DNA from: Streptomyces parvulus
Lineage (GTDB): Bacteria; Actinomycetota; Actinomycetes; Streptomycetales; Streptomycetaceae
Direction of reading: 5' to 3'
Length of the DNA: 64,000 bases
Assembly (NCBI RefSeq): GCF_014648855.1
Contig: NZ_BMRX01000001.1
Location: 558,001 to 622,000, forward strand
A program made the translations under genes and the position numbers. Position 1 is the first letter of the stretch; each line of letters opens with the position of its first letter. Shown here piece after piece: positions 61,646-64,000 of the stretch. The notes under the pieces were generated by a model. That model was not told where the DNA came from and did no database searches. It saw only the letters and a list, made by a program, of their open reading frames with translations.

Positions 61646-63067
61646 TCAGGCCGGAGTCACCAGCAGCGGGCGCGCGCGCTCGCGCAGCTCCGCCACCCGC
61701 GGCTCGTCCCCGTACGGCTCCAGGCGGTGCAGGAGGTCCTTCACGTACTCGGTGGTGCGGGCCGAGGAGATGCGGCCGGCCACCTCGACCGCCCGCACGC
61801 CCTGCTCGCAGGCCGCGTCCAGGTTGCCCGACTCCAGCTCGGCCACCGCCGACACGACGAGCCTGAGCCCGTGCGAGCGTACGAACTCCTCCGTCGGCTG
61901 CGACAGGGCCTGCTCGGTGAAGCGGCGTACCTGGCGTGGTGCCTTCAGGTCGCGGTAGCACTCGGCCGCGTCGGCGGCGAACCGGTCGTAGGAGTAGAAA
62001 CCCAGCCACGACGGGTCGCTGTCACCGGGACGGGCGCGTTCCAGCCAGCTCTCGGCGGCCTTGAGCGCGGCGCCGGCCGCCACCGCGTCGTTCGCCCGCG
62101 CGTGGGCGCGCGCCTCGACCAGCCGGAAGAAGCTCATGGTGCGCGCGGTGGCCAGGCCCCGGTTGCGCTCCAGGGCGGCCTGCGCGAGGTCCACGCCCTC
62201 GTCGCCGAAGCCGCGGTAGGTGGCCTGCAGGGACATCGAGGCCAGGACGTAGCCCCCCAGCGGGACGTCGGCCGCCGCGCGGGCCAGGCGCAGCGCCTGG
62301 ATGTAGTAGCGCTGGGCCGCCTCCTGCTGGCCGGTGTCGAAGGCCATCCAGCCGGCCAGCCGGGTCAGCTCCGCGGAGGCGCCGAACAGGGCGCGGCCGA
62401 CCTCGTCGGAGTAGGAGCCGAGCAGCAGGGGTGCCGCCTCGACGCGTAAGCACTCGGGGACCATCGACGAACGCCAGTCGCCGCCGCCGTACTTGGAGTC
62501 CCAGCGGCGCGCGTCCTCGGCGGCCTCGCGCAGTTTCTGCACATCGCTGTGGCCGACTTTGAGCGGTGCGCCTGAGCCCTCGGCCGGGCCCACGTCGCGC
62601 GCCACCGAGCTGTCGGCCGGGGTTATCAGCCATCGCGAGGCGGGTGTCGCGTACGCGCTCACCGCGAAGGAGCCCGCGAGCGACTGCCAGATGCCGCCGC
62701 CGGCCCGGCGTCCGGCTAGGTCGAGCCGGTACAGCTCGGTGGCGGACCGGACCGCCTGCCCGACGTCCCGGGGGAAGGCGAGGCCCACCTCGGGTGCGGG
62801 GTCCGCGTCCGCCAGGCCGATCTCGTGCAGCGGCACCGGGCGGCCCAGCTTCTGCCCTATGGCGGCGGCGATGAGGTGCGGCGCCGCACCCTGCGGCACC
62901 ATCCCCTTCGACACCCAGCGCGCCACCGACGTCTTGTCGTAGCGCAGCGTCAACCCGCGCTGGGCGCCCAGGTCGTTGACGCGCCGGGCGAGTCCTGCGT
63001 TGCTGATTCCCGCGAGGGCGAGAACGGCGCCGAGCTTTTCGTTCGGCCCGCGTTGCTCCCTGGACAT
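61646..63067 (-). CDS. sporulation-type regulator, NsdA-like (HTH plus TPR-like repeats)
   Basis: The 473 residues have an N-terminal DNA-binding-like domain (about 1-75: [50 protein letters not shown]) and a long helical C-terminal part (about 150-460) with TPR-like repeats (for example [20 protein letters not shown]). It resembles NsdA, which represses antibiotic production and sporulation in Streptomyces, and the sporulation-associated protein I recall at this locus in S. coelicolor. ATG 63067 is preceded by GAGGGGTGG. It does not share a unit with lhgO. Confidence 0.85.
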   Translation of the reverse strand: MSREQRGPNEKLGAVLALAGISNAGLARRVNDLGAQRGLTLRYDKTSVARWVSKGMVPQGAAPHLIAAAIGQKLGRPVPLHEIGLADADPAPEVGLAFPRDVGQAVRSATELYRLDLAGRRAGGGIWQSLAGSFAVSAYATPASRWLITPADSSVARDVGPAEGSGAPLKVGHSDVQKLREAAEDARRWDSKYGGGDWRSSMVPECLRVEAAPLLLGSYSDEVGRALFGASAELTRLAGWMAFDTGQQEAAQRYYIQALRLARAAADVPLGGYVLASMSLQATYRGFGDEGVDLAQAALERNRGLATARTMSFFRLVEARAHARANDAVAAGAALKAAESWLERARPGDSDPSWLGFYSYDRFAADAAECYRDLKAPRQVRRFTEQALSQPTEEFVRSHGLRLVVSAVAELESGNLDAACEQGVRAVEVAGRISSARTTEYVKDLLHRLEPYGDEPRVAELRERARPLLVTPA

Positions 63068-63802
63068 GCGCCACCCCTCGACACAGACGGCTGCCGCGCT
63101 GGCATAACCACGCGGCATTCGTAAACCCAGCGTAGTTCGCCGGATCCCAGGCGTTAAGAGGCATTGTTCCGGATGGCGGGATTGTGGTCCGTACTCAAGT
63201 GCGGTGCGTGCACGGTCCGTTGCGGCGTGCTCCTGGTGTGTGGCCGTGCGCCCGTCCGTGCGCTCTTCTCCGGCCATCGGGGGAGCGGTTCCATGGTCGG
63301 TGCGTGGGTCGGCCCGCTGTACTGGATCCAGCGGGCTGGGGGACACCGCCGCCTACATCCCCGCGGGCGGCGGACCGGCCCGGGGGGCGAGTCCCGCCTC
63401 CCGGGCCGAGCGCCGGCAGGCCGGCGGGGAGCTTGTGCGTCATCCGCACGCAGCGTGTTCGAGCGTGTCCGTGCGTCGTCGATTTGGCTGAAAACAAGCC
63501 CCGGTGTTCGGGACGTAGATCCGTCCTCACCACGGGAGTTGAGGGCGCGAGGGGGAGCCAAAACGGCGCGTTTCGGGGGCGCATTCGCATCGTCTTCGCG
63601 ACCCCGGGTGGGGTGCGGAAGGAGTGCCGCAGGGCTACCGAGCGGAAGCGGAACAGGAGTTGGCGTCCCGGCCGGGTGACCGCGAGGACGCATTCACGGG
63701 AGCCCGTGCGGCTCCGCCGCTGCTCTGTGGCGCGCCCTTCATGGCAGCATGGGGAACCAGTTCGTACGGTGCACTGGTTGTCCCCAGCCTGTGGAGGCGT
63801 CG
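63068..63802. promoter_or_regulatory. 735-bp intergenic region with inverted repeat
   Basis: No gene is supported here: open frames on both strands lack starts with binding sites and show poor codon bias. Near 63751-63785, GGGGAACCAGT and ACTGGTTGTCCCC form an imperfect inverted repeat directly before the asparagine-synthase-like gene. The divergent promoter of the NsdA-like gene must lie at the left end. Confidence 0.5.
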
Positions 63803-64000
63803 ATGCGGTGGTTGGTGGGGTGGAGCAGTGCCGCCGTGGGAGCCGCGGGGATCACCGGCGCGGCCGGCTCCGCGGGCGCCACCGGCTACGACGGCGAGAC
63901 CGTGCAGCCCGTCGGCGCCCAGCCGTTGTGGGGCGACCCCGATCCGCTGTGGGCGGTCGGCGACTGGCGCCCCGACGAAGTGCGCGTCGTCACCGCCGAC
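63803..64000 (+). CDS. asparagine synthase-related protein, 5' end (truncated by window)
   Basis: The first 66 codons from ATG 63803 (GGAGG six bases upstream) encode MRWLVGWSSAAVGAAGITGA followed by a segment with LWGDPDPLWAVGDWRPDEVRVV. This matches, as I recall, the N-terminus of Streptomyces asparagine-synthase-like proteins that lack the amidotransferase Cys at position 2. The rest lies outside the window. The inverted repeat upstream could regulate it. Confidence 0.7.
   Translation, partial: MRWLVGWSSAAVGAAGITGAAGSAGATGYDGETVQPVGAQPLWGDPDPLWAVGDWRPDEVRVVTAD

Noticed and set aside
63164..63679. 171-codon plus-strand frame between the NsdA-like gene and the last gene
   Set aside because: It has no proper start or binding site, and its composition is typical of a chance frame in GC-rich DNA.
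63751..63785. DasR operator before the asparagine-synthase-like gene
   Set aside because: ACCAGT and ACTGGT occur in the reverse order and are too far apart for a DasR site.

Overview
The window is chromosomal DNA from a Streptomyces, or a very close relative. Composition is very high GC with near-saturated G/C at third codon positions, many genes start with GTG, several starts look leaderless, and it carries bldC, an Lsr2 paralogue, valine dehydrogenase, a small-type SRP RNA and a 14-bp parS site. From memory, the gene order matches the conserved core near oriC (the upp to bldC to trmB segment of Streptomyces coelicolor). There is no insertion sequence, prophage, CRISPR array or biosynthetic megacluster. 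This is core genome with a few poorly understood loci inside it.

Layout. 0.3-4.7 kb: upp and a run of minus-strand small, membrane and DNA-repair genes. 4.7-9.6 kb: an iron-responsive locus in which a perfect iron box lies between a siderophore-interacting protein (minus) and a four-gene, start-stop-overlapping plus-strand operon (penicillin-acylase-like hydrolase, IucB-like acetyltransferase, cupin, SDR). 9.7-16 kb: a CopC-CopD fusion, tRNA-Ser, SRP RNA, dnaX and purD. 16-21 kb: two large conserved proteins (a degenerate M48-like membrane protein and a dimethylformamidase-like protein) and purC. 21-25.7 kb: a two-component system coupled to an ABC-2 exporter, framed by tRNA-Gly genes, then lsrL. 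26-35 kb: purS-purQ-purL, an ArsR-like regulator with its own palindrome, an M23 peptidase, and purF and purM. 35-39.3 kb: DUF3073, vdh, bldC and DUF6274.

39.4-46.7 kb: hrpA between tRNA genes (Asp; then Glu, Asp and Phe with parS between Asp and Phe), a metallophosphoesterase, a zincin and a lipoprotein. 46.9-54.1 kb: a DEAD-box helicase with a repetitive Arg/Asp/Gly tail, an APC permease, tRNA-Lys, a flavodoxin-fold reductase opposite an XRE regulator, a domain-swapped RibD-like protein and initiator tRNA. 54.2-64 kb: a PP2C phosphatase, a c-di-AMP riboswitch controlling an M23 cell-wall hydrolase, an aldo/keto reductase behind a SigR-like promoter, a PrsW-like protease, trmB, lhgO, a sporulation-type regulator and the 5' end of an asparagine-synthase-like gene.

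How the genes fit together. Seven purine genes (purD, purC, purS, purQ, purL, purF, purM) lie in five transcription units within about 20 kb, with upp for uracil salvage further away. The 4.7-9.6 kb locus looks like an uncharacterised iron-starvation module for siderophore uptake, deacylation and reacylation. Translation genes (nine tRNAs, SRP RNA, trmB, two RNA helicases) and cell-wall or development genes (bldC, two M23 peptidases, phosphatase, NsdA-like regulator) make up most of the rest.
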